This document shows, piece after piece, positions 22,273 to 33,917 of a stretch of 64,000 nt of DNA. Source of the DNA: Metellina segmentata (Eukaryota > Arthropoda > Arachnida > Araneae > Tetragnathidae); the NCBI GenBank assembly GCA_947359465.1, contig OX375878.1, forward strand, positions 90,494,377 through 90,558,376. The letters run 5' to 3'. The translations under genes were made by a program, and so were the position numbers. How positions within the stretch are numbered: the stretch's first letter is position 1; each line of letters opens with the position of its first letter. The notes below the pieces were generated by a model, which did not search any database, had not been told where the DNA came from, and saw only the letters and a list, made by a program, of their open reading frames with translations.

Positions 22273-23559
22273 GTGGACATTCATAATCCAACAGTAACAT
22301 AACAAATATGTTTTTTATACAAATTTTATTTAAAATAGGAATTAACAACAAAGTAAAAGTAAACGAAATGCTATAATATACTTTTATAAGGAAGGTATGA
22401 AATCCATTGATATGTATGGATGCTATAATCAGACAAAAGGAATAAGCTATGAAATGGAAATAACGATCTTTGCCAACAATAGATCTGAGCTATTAAGAGT
22501 CTTTCGGGCTGATGTTATACTTCGATTTTAAAGTAATATATTTTATTGTTAAACAATGCTGACAAAAATCGTACGTTTTAAAACGCACTTTTGAAAGATG
22601 AATTTTGCAATTCAAATCTTTGCCCATACTCTAATTTAAATCACTTTTGTCAAGAAGGATTATTTTATATAATACAAGTATGCTTATCTCGATAGAATAA
22701 AATGATAAAGGCTAGAATTCAATATAAAAATTTCATTACGTCTCATTAGCACTTACTAAAAGTATTTTACGACTAGCAAATCTTCAAACTACTCCAATGA
22801 ATTGAAAAATGCGCTGAAAATAATTATTAAAAGTTAATCAAAGCACTAGTTACTTCACATTTTTTTAAATGATTTTGTTGTGCACACAATACTTTTTAGC
22901 AGCCATCTTTTGAGAAATGTTGAAGTTTGGGCTGAAACAATTTTAAGATAATGTGGATCATTAAAGCACTCATTAGTCAAATGTTAATGCTATAAAAGGA
23001 GAAAAATGTCAATAATATGAGTTCAAAGTTCCTCAGCGTCACTTTATTTTAATATTTTAAAAAGTTCGATTCTAAGAGGAAACAATAGTGTACTTTAGAT
23101 CATCTGGGCACAGATGAATTAATAAATACTCGTAAATCGTTATGTATGTGCTGACAAAGTATACAAAATTGAAATAAGTCGCTTAACTTTCATAAATTTT
23201 AAATTACGAAACAATGTAGGCGAATAAAGAGTCATTAATACAGAGCATAACTTAATACTTCAGCTGGTGAAAAACTCTTTAAAATTTATTTTTACGTAGA
23301 TAGGATTATTTATTGCTAACTCTTACTACACGTATTTTCAATGCAGCATATGGAAAAAGCATATGAAACACAAGAGAAACTAACACGCATTTTACTGTGA
23401 ACAATTGCACACAACACAAAAAAGTACTAATTTACACGGCATATTCGATGTTCAAAAAGTACCATAATGCAGCTAATGCAGAAATACATCCATCTGTAAA
23501 AACTATTTAATTTTGAGTCCCCTTTGCTATCAGGATCACATTTTTAGGTGTGTACTGGT
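22273..23559. other. AT-rich non-coding stretch
   Basis: No gene, RNA or repeat family recognised. Confidence 0.5.
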
Positions 23560-23705
23560 ATTACAACCCCGAGGTAATCAAGTGATATGTCCTCGTTTCT
23601 GTTTTACCCTCGGCTTCTGCTTTTCCCACCTTCATCATTATCGTTTTGTGTTTAGTGCAGTTTGACGAAATATGGCTCCTTGCGCCATAAGACCTGAAAC
23701 CAAAC
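23560..23705 (+). repeat. R-tail repeat copy
   Basis: Ends in AAATATGGCTCCTTGCGCCA followed by TAAGACC, the R-tail 3' signature; its 5' part is diverged. Confidence 0.5.
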
Positions 23706-23756
23706 TACCAACTGTATCTCCTACCTCTCCTAACAATTCGTACAGAAAGTATCTGC

Positions 23757-24400
23757 ATACCTATTTACATTAATTTATTAAATTATGAAGTTGTTTAAAC
23801 ACCCTGCATATACATTAATTTATCTCTTTAATTAAATATTTAGAAATTTTGAAATACCCCCTGGATTTATTTTAATTCATTCCTCTTCTTGAACATGGAG
23901 AACATCCCTGTAATTTCATCAATGTATTCATTTGTTTGAATAGGGAGAAAGTTTCTAAACATCCTGTATTTATATTAATTTATTCCTTCTTTTGAATATG
24001 AAGAAAGTTTCAAAACTCCCTGTATTTACATTAGCTTATTCCTTTTCTTGAATATTTAGAAAGTGTTGAGACACCCAGCATTTACATTAATTTATTCGTG
24101 TTCTTGAATATTTAGAAAGTTTCGAAACACCCTGCATTTACATTGATATATTTCTTTTCTTAAATATGGGGAAATGTTTTAAACACCCTGCATTTATATT
24201 ACTTTATTCCTTTTCTTAAACATGGAGAACGTTTCTAAATACCCTGTAATTACATAAATTCATTCCCTTTTTTTTAATATGGAGTTTCTAAACATCGTGT
24301 GTTTACTCTAATTTATCCCTTCTCTTGAATATGGAGAAAGTTTAGAAACTCCCTGTATTTACATTAGTTTATTCCTTTTTTTGAATATGGAGAAAGAACA
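23757..24400. repeat. Minisatellite, ~55-bp unit, about 11 copies
   Basis: Recurring core CCCTGTATTTACATTAATTT, then ATTCCTTTTCTTGAATATGG, then AGAAAGTTTCTAAACA. Core starts fall near 23802, 23859, 23906, 23964, 24020, 24078, 24130, 24186, 24242, 24293 and 24352. Units are 10-20% diverged by eye, an older array than the 94-bp satellite. Confidence 0.85.
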
Positions 24401-25017
24401 AATTTACTTTCTCGTTAACACTACACCAAAAATACAAAATTACCGGCAGGTCGATAAATTCATCTCTTCCATGAAAGTTTAGGCATTAAACTTGGTTAAA
24501 TTTGAATACAGTGCTCTCTATATACTTTATCAATCTGCGCAATTAAGCACAAGCAAACACAATCAGGACTAAAACAATAAACAGCCTCCAGAGCAGACGT
24601 CAAATTAAGAAATGGATCCAGTTCATTTACGCGCGGCATGCCGAAAAATATTAGCAATGCAAATGGCGCAAAAAGAGTTCGGCATTGTGACGCTCTCTTT
24701 TTCAAACAAATACGCCAAGGACATTAAGACGTTAATTGAATAAAACAATGATAAAGTAAAAGTGATTTTGGAGGAAACAAAGCGTTAGTTGTTCATTTAT
24801 CCGGACGAATTAGACATAAATTAGCGTACGTCACAAAGTATTTCATGAATATTGAGATTTCCTCCTTCATATGAAATAAATCGCAAGAAGTAATGTTATT
24901 CTTGAGAGTGTACAAATATTTGTGACTTAGAGAAGTATTTATACGCATTCTGTAATTGAATCATTTCGGTGTCAGGATTTGTGATGGTGTATTTGTTGCT
25001 TATGCGCAATTTGCAGA
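24401..25017. other. Non-coding stretch
   Basis: Nothing recognised beyond AT-rich sequence; a 69-codon minus-strand frame at 24496 has no motif. Confidence 0.45.
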
Positions 25018-25502
25018 TTTATTGGAATGATGCAAAAGTTCGTCCCGTTTTTGGCATTTTCCCGTAAAACCGAAATTTTATCTGCTTCGCGCGTGTAAAT
25101 TGTTTTATCTTGTTTAAAAGAAGGAGTTTTGGCAAGGACTTGGAAAAAATTGCGTTAGTTTTTTTTTTTTTTTTTTTAATTTTATTAACGAAAATGGCAG
25201 AAAATAAGGAGAATTTTCGATAGATTATTCTTTTTTATTTCCGAAAAAAGCAAGAATGCTTCACAGATGCAAAAGAAGACACTTGTTGTGTTTGGTGAGG
25301 ATGCCGTTGACGATTCCACGAACCGGAAGTGGTTCAGACAAAAGTTTCGTCACCTTTACCAGTTCCTTAGCCAGAAACCTCAGATATTCTATGAACGCAA
25401 ATTAAGCAGCTACCGGAGAGTTGATTAAATGTAATCTTTAGTATATAAATAATATTTCTTCAATTTTTGTCACAAAAAAGTTATGAACTTTTGCATCAAT
25501 AT
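25018..25502 (+). pseudogene. Internally deleted mariner transposon, both TIRs present
   Basis: The 5' terminal repeat (GAATGATGCAAAAGTTCGTC, from 25025) pairs with the 3' terminal repeat (GTTATGAACTTTTGCATCAA, about 25480-25499). Between them is a shortened transposase C terminus: K-W-F-R-Q, L-Y-Q-F-L-S-Q-K-P-Q-I-F-Y-E-R, then a stop near 25422. It is the same deletion derivative as at 14194 and likewise abuts a Helitron 5' end. The T17 run near 25161 lies inside it. Confidence 0.8.
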
Positions 25503-25503
25503 T

Positions 25504-26433
25504 TCTCTTTTATTAAAAAAGCGTGTCCACCGCCGCAGGATTAAAAACTGGCTTTTTTTTTGCTCGATTCTTAGACGGTTTACCGAAAAAAAACGGTTCA
25601 GAAAATTACGAAATTAACATGGTTTCTTCTACATTTTGTTCCTTGGACAATTTTAAAGATTTTTTCGATCCGGCTATTAGCTTAGGGTTTATTATGTGTC
25701 AAAATTGAAAAAGCGAAATTTCTAACGCGAATGAGCAAAGTACGTACAAATTTTCAGTCTTCAGTCGTGACTTTTTTGTACCTCTAAACGCTAATTTTTG
25801 CAGCTCGTAGAGTTTTTCTTAGAAATTTCAATTTGGTTCCTGATAATATTTGTTTTGAATTTCGGGAAAATCGGGATATTTTCGTCTTTTTTTTTCTTTT
25901 TTTTGTCGAAACTTTTATATCCATCTTATTGCTATTAGTTTTAAATTTTAAAACATCGCAGTATACCTTAGAATGTACTCTTTCATAGGGTACAATTATT
26001 TTTGAAATTGGTTTATAAATAAATTCGATACAATCAATAGTTGGTCATACAAATTTCGAATTTTTTAGATCGCGAAACGATAGCGTTCATTCTTACTCAT
26101 GGAAATTAAGGTTACATTTCTGAATAACGGGTTTGTTAAATGTCCTTGTTAATAGCTATGACGTCATGCTCGTTTTTTGCTCGATTCTCAGACGGTTTGT
26201 CGGATAAAGTACAGATCAGAATATTACGAGATTAATATGATTTGTTCAAAATTGTACAGGGAACAAGATGGAAATGGTTTTTTAATAATGCGGCTGTTAG
26301 TTTATAGTGGATTAAATGTTAAAGTACAAAAAAAAAAAAGCAAAACACTTGCAACAAGTGCGTGTGTTGGTTTGGGAAGTGGGATTGCTTAGGAATTCCC
26401 GGGGATTGGTGAGCAAGGGGCAGAGCCCCCTAG
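25504..26433 (+). mobile_element. Non-autonomous Helitron, copy 2
   Basis: 5' end TCTCTTTTATTAAAAAAG; 3' end hairpin GGGG (26417-26420), CAGAG loop, CCCC, then CTAG (26430-26433) and a host T. It contains the family segment GCTCGATTCTTAGACGGTTT twice (25561 and 26178), so copy 2 holds an internal duplication or a second Helitron inside. The short frames at 25523 and 26177 lie within it and are not genes. Confidence 0.8.
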
Positions 26434-26608
26434 TAACCTAAAAGATCGATACCGTTTTCTTTAAGAATGAATCAATTTATGAATCCAATCTAAATCTAAT
26501 TTTTTGTACAGTAGTACAATAATATTCTTAATATAACTAATTTCAAACAATTTCTGTTTATCTCAACTGATTCACAAGATATTTATTGATGTTATCTATG
26601 CGGTCTTA
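26434..26608. other. AT-rich spacer
   Basis: Nothing recognised; ends in the TTA at 26606-26608 that is the left target duplication of the next element. Confidence 0.5.
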
Positions 26609-27056
26609 GGCCCGGTGCATACATCCGGTTTTTCAACGTGCGGCGCCGCTGCGGTACCGAAGCACAACTGTGACACATAACCGTGAAATGACGCAAGTAC
26701 TCATTTCTCGCAATTTGCGATAAATATTCTCTGGAAGAAAACGTGTTTATTTTGCATATTTGTTTTAAAAAAGGTATATTTTGAAACGAAATAGACGTTA
26801 TTATATATTTACCATTTAATAATTTTTATTTATATTCCATTTATTTATCAAAATAAGGAACTTCAGAACGCAGACGTGTCTGCGGGAACCTGCGGCGCCG
26901 TGGGGAACTGCGGTACAAATTGCACGCAAGTTGGACGTGCGTCGCCGCAGCGGCGCCGTAAGCATGTGTGCACTACTCCATTGGATCTAATGTATCTCAG
27001 ACCGCACTTGCGGCAGCGGCGACGCACTTTTCAAAACTGGATGTGTGCACCGAGCC
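26609..27056. mobile_element. Harbinger/PIF-like MITE with TTA target duplication
   Basis: The 448-bp element starts GGCCCGGTGCATACATCCGG and ends, inverted, with CCAGTTTTGAAAAGTGCG-complementary sequence through GGATGTGTGCACCGAGCC. It is flanked by TTA at 26606-26608 and 27057-27059, the 3-bp TWA duplication expected of PIF/Harbinger. The ends are very CpG-rich (GCGGCGCCGCTGCGG) and the middle is AT-rich. There is no transposase. An open frame at 26876 is inside the MITE. A hAT origin is less likely because no 8-bp duplication is seen. Confidence 0.75.
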
Positions 27057-27059
27057 TTA

Positions 27060-27755
27060 ATTAACCCTCAAGTTGCACATAAAATGACAGCGGTACATTA
27101 TTAACGAAGATACTTTGCGTGAGAATTAAAGCAAAATAATTTTTTTTCTGAAATGTTTTTCCGTGAAATCGAAATACGTGTTTCAAGTATATACACACGC
27201 TGTTAAGAGATTCAATGTACTTGAATAATGTTTTATGCAGTGTTATTAAAATAAATAATTATGCAATCTTCCGATTAATCCGAAGTTACAAAAACTGTTT
27301 CTTATTTACACACTTACTGAAATAAATAATCATTCATATGTAATAATATTTATAAATATTGACACCTAATTTAATTTGCTTTTTTAAACATGAGATGTAT
27401 TAAAGAACATAAGTAATCTAAGTTAGATAAAATAGAGTTGTTTCAAGCGGGAAAATGCAATATACATTTTTTGCTATCTAGATACGTTGATACCAATTCA
27501 AATGTGGACTTCAAAAATAGGACAGACATTTTGAAGTTTGAAACTTAGACAAAAATATCAATGATACATAATTTAGATTAATTAAAAACAAGGGAAAGAA
27601 ATTATTTCTATCCATAGGGAAATTTAAACAACATTTATATAAGTTCGGTGCGAAAATAACGAACTGTTATAATCTAGATTGAATTTATCTCTAAAGGCTT
27701 ATATTATTAACAGTATTTAGTGTCAACTTTACCTCCTAGTTACCATCCCAAACAA
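27060..27755. other. AT-rich non-coding stretch
   Basis: No gene or repeat recognised. Confidence 0.5.
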
Positions 27756-28012
27756 AGACCATCATGTACGTGGTGTCTGGTGCACATTAAATCTGTCGTG
27801 GCCACAAATGTTCTCATATTAGCATGGTGTGGAAATTTCGTGAGAGGGGTGCAAGCCCAGTTGGCCTCGTCATCTGATCATTGTTCCAAATTACGAGTTG
27901 TACCTAGATCAAATTCCCGTCGGGATTGATTCTGGACCGTTGCCAATAGCCCGTTGTATAGCCACAGTGTGGATTAAATTCACCTTCCAGTAGCTACCAA
28001 CCTTGTTATTTT
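27756..28012 (+). mobile_element. SINE-B copy, head missing
   Basis: Body blocks in order: TGGTGCACATTAAATCTGTC, CTCGTCATCTGATCATTG, GTCGGGATTGATTCTGGACC and TTGCCAATAGCCCGTTGT, ending in TTAAATTCACCTTCC. The open frame at 27720 is a by-product. Confidence 0.75.
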
Positions 28013-28529
28013 CGTCATCAAATTAATGCTTTAAAGTAACTGTGGCCTTTGCTCCTTTGTCTATATTTCTAGAATTCGTTAATGTGATCTTGTGTGCATA
28101 ATTTATATGTCATGTCAAAAGATTGTTTTTCCATCTTGCTCTAACTAATTGTTTAAGCAGAATTGCAACGAAAGCAAACGAGCGATAAATTTAAACATCT
28201 CTCGTTACCAAATGAGAAACTTATGTAAACATTTCTTGACTGTAAACTGAGCACTTAGAATAAAGTAGGAAATGCTTCTGATTAGGATGATAGTCAATAG
28301 ATTTATTTTTGCAGTTTTGAAGACGGCTATATATGAGAAGAAGGAAGGCGATTTTGGGTTTTAAAAAGATAATGTTTGGTTTTAAAAAGTGAATTTTCGT
28401 ATTTTAATTAAAATTTAATTTGTAACTGTCTCATTACTCATATTAGGAAAATAACTTTGTAAACTTGCTTTTCTGCTACAAATTCTGATTAGTCAAGGAA
28501 AATTAATATGAAAGGCATATTAAAAGGTT
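28013..28529. other. AT-rich non-coding stretch
   Basis: Nothing recognised. Confidence 0.5.
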
Positions 28530-29463
28530 AACTATAGTATATCTTCCGGAGAATACCAAAATTATAACTCACCTTCTCGAACCGTGTTCTAAAAAAGAAG
28601 TAATTTCGGCTATTAAAACAAAAGGTGACAAAACCATTGCCTCGTATTCTGGAGAAAATTTTGTATTTGCCTTCACTGACGGTTCCTCAGATGAAACTCT
28701 AGACAACGGAGGAGCTGGTGTCAACTTTTCTTTCCCACAGAGTAGAAGCACAAAGAAATTTAAAATCGGAAGAGGCAAAATAGCTTCAAACTACACTTGT
28801 GAACTCATTGCCATCCAAAAAACCCTAGAAGAGTATATAAATATTGAAGAAAATTAAAGAGCCTAAGGGTTAATCATCTTCAGTGTCTGCAAAGCTGCTC
28901 TTCAGGCAATTCAAAGGGGTTCTTTGGGGCTCATTATAAATATTCACCGTACACTTCGTAAGATCTTCCATTTGGGGAAAGTGCACCATGCAGTGGATTC
29001 CCGCGCATGTTGGCATTGCTGAAAACGAGTTGGCTGATGCCCTGGCAAAAGAAGCAAGACTTTTAAACACCAATAAGATTACTCATGTCAGTCTCAGCGA
29101 TATCAATTCAGTGGCTAGGGCAAAACTCAACGATAGGAAAATCAAAATCAAACACCAAATCCCCGAAATCAGTACCAGTAGAACTCTCGCCAGCACACTA
29201 ACAAGACTCCGGACGGGACACTTTAGGGGGGATGAAGATTAATAAGGACGGGACAAGGACTTACTGCCTCTGCAAAAACTGTCCAGAGATAGAACTAACC
29301 CCCAAACATATTTTCACCTGTCCCGCTATTTTGGCGCAATTGTAGCAAATAAGTGACAATCCGGGGGAAGAAAATTGCCTTCAAATCGTAGATGCTGTAC
29401 ATGGGACCTTTGGTCCTATTTAAATTTATTTTCTATCCATGACACGACACCAACCAACCAACT
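28530..29463 (+). pseudogene. 5'-truncated non-LTR retrotransposon: RNase H domain and C-terminal Cys motif
   Basis: Three frames joined by frameshifts read in order as an RNase H domain and the end of a LINE ORF2. F-T-D-G-S at 28675 carries the first catalytic Asp; G-G-A-G-V follows; C-E-L-I-A-I-Q at about 28800 carries the catalytic Glu; K-A-A-L-Q-A-I at 28895; W-I-P-A-H-V-G-I at 28993; N-E-L-A-D-A-L-A-K-E-A with a further catalytic Asp; R-L-R-T-G-H-F-R-G at 29205. Then comes C-x2-C with L-T-P-K-H-I-F-T-C-P at about 29300. The 3' end carries a CAAC-type tail (29450-29462). A stop near 28855 and at least two frameshifts make it dead. The reverse transcriptase is lost by 5' truncation, as is usual for LINEs. 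Confidence 0.85.
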
Positions 29464-29491
29464 ATAGTATGTGTAAATATTACTCAAGCTT

Positions 29492-29690
29492 ATAAGATAA
29501 GACTAGTGGTTAATGTGTTGGCTTCGGGATCGGAAGGTTCCCGGGTCGAATCCGGGGTCAAGGCATGGATATTGCGTTGTCCTTTGTTAGGGGTCATGAT
29601 GGTCCTCCCACTGAGTGCTCCTTTACAAGTGGCTATCACTTCCGGCCTTGTAGTGGCTAATGATTAAGTTCATATGAACCCGACATTGGA
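29492..29690 (+). mobile_element. SINE-C copy
   Basis: Head (GACTAGTGGTTAATGTGTTG; B box GGGTCGAATCC) plus the SINE-C body (GTTAGGGGTCATGATGGTCC; CCGGCCTTGTAGTGGC). Second copy of the family seen at 3816. It sits 30 bp after the LINE tail. Confidence 0.8.
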
Positions 29691-29842
29691 AATAAAAAAG
29701 ATTAGACATTTTTTTTATAATTGTGTATTGTGTATTAAACCGCACATTTCTTATCGGTATAGTTTTTAAGGGGATGTCATATCAAAAATCACAAAGCTTA
29801 AATACATCTTAAAGTACTCAAAGATAGGTAGTTGAACTGATG

Positions 29843-30150
29843 TCACACAGTAGCAACACAACGGGTTTTTGGCGAAGGTGCGAGAACAATCTTGGAAAGA
29901 AAGATCTCAGGACAACGCCTCGTAATTTGAACCCACGGTTAAATGAATCTGTCAGCACTTGAGCTGGCACCACACTCCAAACTTTCACACCACGCAAACG
30001 TTAGGACATTTAAAATCATGACAAAGTTTAACTTGTACCAGCCCCCTATGTACACGACAGTCTTTGGCCCATTTTCGAACTCGCAACCCTCCGGTTACAT
30101 ATCTGCTACCCTTTCCAACGAGACAACCTCGTTCCCTAAATTTCTCTAAG
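29843..30150 (-). mobile_element. SINE-B copy, minus strand
   Basis: Head on the right (CGCAACCCTCCGGTTAC near 30090; CCAACGAGACAACCTCG near 30115), body leftwards with CTTGAGCTGGCACCACACTC, ending at ACAACGGGTTTTTGGCGAAG. Overlapping short frames on both strands are spurious. Confidence 0.75.
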
Positions 30151-31020
30151 CGTATGAGATTATACAAAAACTTTTTCTCAACATATTTTTTGAGTTATAT
30201 GATTTTTAATGGTACAGATTCTATGATTATGCCATTAAAACATTTAAAAAATAATAAGCTCTAAAACACGTTAAAGACTACTCAAACACTTATAAAATTC
30301 AAACTAGAAATTTCTTCCTCAAATAGTATATTTCGAGCTGAACCATACCGTTTTTATCTGTCCAGTTTGAAAACAATAAATTTTCTGAAAACAAAATGGC
30401 TTCGGTTCTTCTTAACTTAAAATCAAAGTGTTCGATTCATCAAATGCTTAAGCTCTGGCTTCTAAAACATTCGGACTAAAATCTGTTACCCTTCTAATAC
30501 TCGAAGAGAGAAATAATGTCATGAATATTTCATTAACCACTGAAAAGGCTGGATGTAATAAAGTTTTTTAATACACCTAACGGAATAATTTTTCTGCCCA
30601 AACATCTCCCAAATATGTCGGCGCAATAAGTGCTATTACCCATCGGAATTACGAGAGGCGCGAGGAAAAATTAAAGCCTAGTCTATTATTTTTTGACACT
30701 AATTGTGTTCGTTTTTAGCGTCTCTGCAGAAATTTCGGATGGTATATAAATGAGGATGCCAGGCCGGAACATTACACTCATAATTCATTGGGAGGCTTAA
30801 GCCTGATGATCGAAAATGGGGAATTCCCCTCAATAATTAAAGTAAGTGTGTTTTGGTGTTGCTTCCGTGTTAAATGAACGTGACTACTAAAGGAAGAGAG
30901 CAAAGGGCTGCAAAGAGATATACCTGGCTCTTGCGGAGCATATGGAAATTAACGCTAATGCCGCCATGGCATTTGATTAAAATAGTTCTTGTGTAACTCG
31001 GGGTACTAGAGACGATTAAC
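30151..31020. other. Non-coding stretch
   Basis: No repeat family recognised. Bases 30640-31010 are less AT-rich and may be unique sequence, with no coding signal I can support. Confidence 0.45.
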
Positions 31021-32617
31021 TGATGGTGCTGATTTCCGTAAAAAGGTTAATTTATATATAACGTTTCCGAAAGAAACTCGAGTTAGGCATTTGTTTTATT
31101 AAACATAAAAAACGAGTCATTATAATATATCTTAGCGACCTGACCAAACAGAACGAAGGCGACTGATAAATGGGAATTTTTAGCCGAACCATAATATAAG
31201 AATACTAAATTCCAATGATTAAGTTTTTTAGGTTAGTCGTACTCAAAGGAATAAATCTTTTTAAGGTATCCGACTACGTTTAAAACGTAATTTTGACCAA
31301 AATTCTCAAATGTGTTTTATTCTCTCATATTGCAGCCCAGTTTCTTAAGTTTCAGAATCTGTAATTGTTTTAAGTCTACGATAAATAGAAATAAAATTAT
31401 AGCAATTTTAGTATTACTGAACGACAGAAATCGAAACCGGAAGTACGATTGAAATGACCGGAAATTGGGAGGTTTTTCTGCTAATTTTTCAAAAATAAAA
31501 ATAATTTTAAACATAAATTTGCTGAATATTTTCTTTTAACTGATGGTGCTGATTTCCGTAAAAAGGTTAATTTATATATAACGTTTCCGAAAGAAACTCG
31601 AGTTAGGCATTTGTTTTATTAAACATAAAAAACGAGTCATTATAATATATCTTAGCGACCTGACCAAACAGAACGAAGGCGACTGATAAATGGGAATTTT
31701 TAGCCGAACCATAATATAAGAATACTAAATTCCAATAATTTAGTTTTTTAGGTTAGTTGTATTGAATACAACTAACCTAAAAAATAAGGAATAAATCTTG
31801 TTAAGGTATCCGACTACGTTTAAAACGTCATTTTGACCAAAATTCTCAAATTTGTTTTATTCTCTCATATTGAAGCCCAGTTTCTTAAGTTTCAGAATCT
31901 GTAATTGTTTTAAGTCTACGATAAATAGAAATAAAATTATAGCAATTTTAGTATTACTGAACGACAGAAATCGAAACCGGAAGTACGATTGAAATGACCG
32001 GAAATTGGGAGGTTTTTCTGCTAATTTTTCAAAAATAAAAATAATTTTAAACATAAATTTGCTGAATATTTTCTTTTAACTGATGGTGCTGATTTCCGTA
32101 AAAAGGTTAATTTATATATAACGTTTCCGAAAGAAACTCGAGTTAGGCATTTGTTTTATTAAACATAAAAAACGAGTCATTATAATATATCTTAGCGACC
32201 TGACCAAACAGAACGAAGGCGACTGATAAATGGGAATTTTTAGCCGAACCATAATATAAGAATACTAAATTCCAATAATTTAGTTTTTTAGGTTAGTTGT
32301 ATTGAATACAACTAACCTAAAAAATAAGGAATAAATCTTGTTAAGGTATCCGACTACGTTTAAAACGTAATTTTGACCAAAATTCTCAAATTTGTTTTAT
32401 TCTCTCATATTGCAGCCCAGTTTCTTAAGTTTCAGAATCTGTAATTGTTTTAAGTCTACGATAAATAGAAATAAAATTATAGTAATTTTAGTATTACTGA
32501 ACGACAGAAATCGAAACCGGAAGTACGATTGAAATGACCGGAAATTGGGAGGTTTTTCTGCTAATTTTTCAAAAATAAAAATAATTTTAAACATGAATTT
32601 GCTGAAATTATTTTCTA
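31021..32617. repeat. Tandem triplication, 520/540/~537 bp
   Basis: Three nearly identical copies at 31021-31540, 31541-32080 and 32081-~32617, differing at only a few positions. Each consists of ~240 bp of flank plus the left end of a TTAAGGTATCC-family element (31263, 31803, 32343). The junctions share TTAAC with the start point. Copies 2 and 3 have 20 extra bp that complete a palindrome. The 65-75-codon minus-strand frames repeated at 540-bp spacing come from the duplication and are not genes. Confidence 0.95.
31744..31784. repeat. Perfect 41-bp palindrome in tandem copy 2 (again at 32284-32324)
   Basis: Left arm TTTTTTAGGTTAGTTGTATT, centre G, right arm its exact complement. Copy 1 has only the left arm followed by different sequence (GTCGTACTCAAAGG), so the second arm was created by an inverted 20-bp duplication before copies 2 and 3 separated. 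Confidence 0.95.
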
Positions 32618-33250
32618 CAATCAAGCCTCAACACATTTTACATCACGTTTCGATGAATTTGAGCGAAGAATTTGGCAATGGCAAAATACACAAAGGTAAA
32701 CTTTAAATGCTTTTTTCTGGAAAACACAATTTTAAGCAAATAATGCACACGCGTAACGTGATTTCTCAAAATGTTGCAGAGATATATCTACGAAATTAAA
32801 CATTATTACTTATTAACATGTTGTTATGACAGTATACTATAGGTTAAGTTGTACAATGCATACTTTTTAATTTATTGTTGTTTAATTTGAACGACAAGTA
32901 GACATTTTGTAAAATTAAAATTTTAGATACATATAACGAGCGATACTTTTTAACATTTCCATATATCTCTTTGACTGTAGTATATTGTCGTCACCAATAT
33001 CATAGATATATGGTGCTGCAAGGAAATTAAAATTAATTTAATAGAAATTTATGCAAAGCGTTAAACATATTGTAGTCATTTTGATTCAATTTTACCTTAA
33101 TTTGTCCAATTGACAAAAAAATAATGAGTCGATGCATTATTTTCAGCTTTAATTCATGATTTTGAAACATTATCTAGTATGAAAAATGTTTAAATTGTGA
33201 TATAAAGTCGTTTTCAAAACAATTGTTCCGAACCTTGTTGGATACCTATC
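32343..33250. mobile_element. TIR element (TTAAGGTATCC family), copy 2
   Basis: Left end TTAAGGTATCCGACTACGTT; right end near 33230-33250, whose complement begins AGGTATCCAACAAGG. It shares CCGGAAGTACGATTGAAATG followed by CCGGAAATT with the element at 17412. About 905 bp; no transposase frame. Confidence 0.55.
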
Positions 33251-33374
33251 CGAGATACTGAAAAACACTTTAATATTTTCACATACACTTATTTTAGAAA
33301 TTATATATCTGTGTGTCTTTCGAACTATTAAAAAACAATTCTCGCAAAAAATTCAATGTAAAAATAAAAATCTA

Positions 33375-33610
33375 CAAGTCAACCCCCCTGGTGGTTATTT
33401 CGGCGGCCATGTATCTTGTCATAAGCAAAACTGGCCAGAACTCGATGGCCGAGATATCTCGTCATTTACAAAACTCACCTGATCTAGATCTTGTCATCAT
33501 AAAAAATAGCAATATCTTCATTCAGATTTCAATAAGCATTCTTTATAACGAGATGATCAAAATCGCTCAAATCGTAATGGACGAATTATCTTGTCGAAAC
33601 CAATTGGATG
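33375..33610. repeat. PalE copy
   Basis: Palindromic cores CCGAGATATCTCG (33449), GATCTAGATC (33482) and a decayed unit near 33590, with 'AAAACTGGCCAGAACTCGAT' spacers. The 127-codon open frame that runs through (33313-33696) has no protein features and reflects repeat sequence. Confidence 0.6.
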
Positions 33611-33917
33611 GTTTATTGAGATTCAACACAGATACAAAAGTCAAAACTTGTTACTTTAGTCAAAACTTGAAAATGCAAAGAAAGAAATACCTATAATTGT
33701 ATTTTAAGTGTTAAGTACTTAAAAGTATGAACATATTATCCACTGAATTTGAGCCACATTAACCGGGAAGAATTTTTAACCAAAAAATATTCTGGTAAGC
33801 ACATCACAAACATATTACCCTAATAATAGCCTTTCGATAATATACAAGTTGTAAATTCAAATTTAAGAGTAATTACTCATTTTAATACGCTTTTAAGGTG
33901 AAACTGAGATTAATTTT

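Noticed and set aside
26876..27064. Cys/Arg-rich 62-codon frame
   Set aside because: Lies inside the CpG-rich terminal region of a Harbinger-like MITE.
31317..32624. Three near-identical 65-75-codon minus-strand proteins
   Set aside because: They come from the 540-bp triplication of non-coding sequence containing a transposon end.
33313..33696. 127-codon open frame on the plus strand
   Set aside because: Runs through PalE repeat units with no domain; open by chance.
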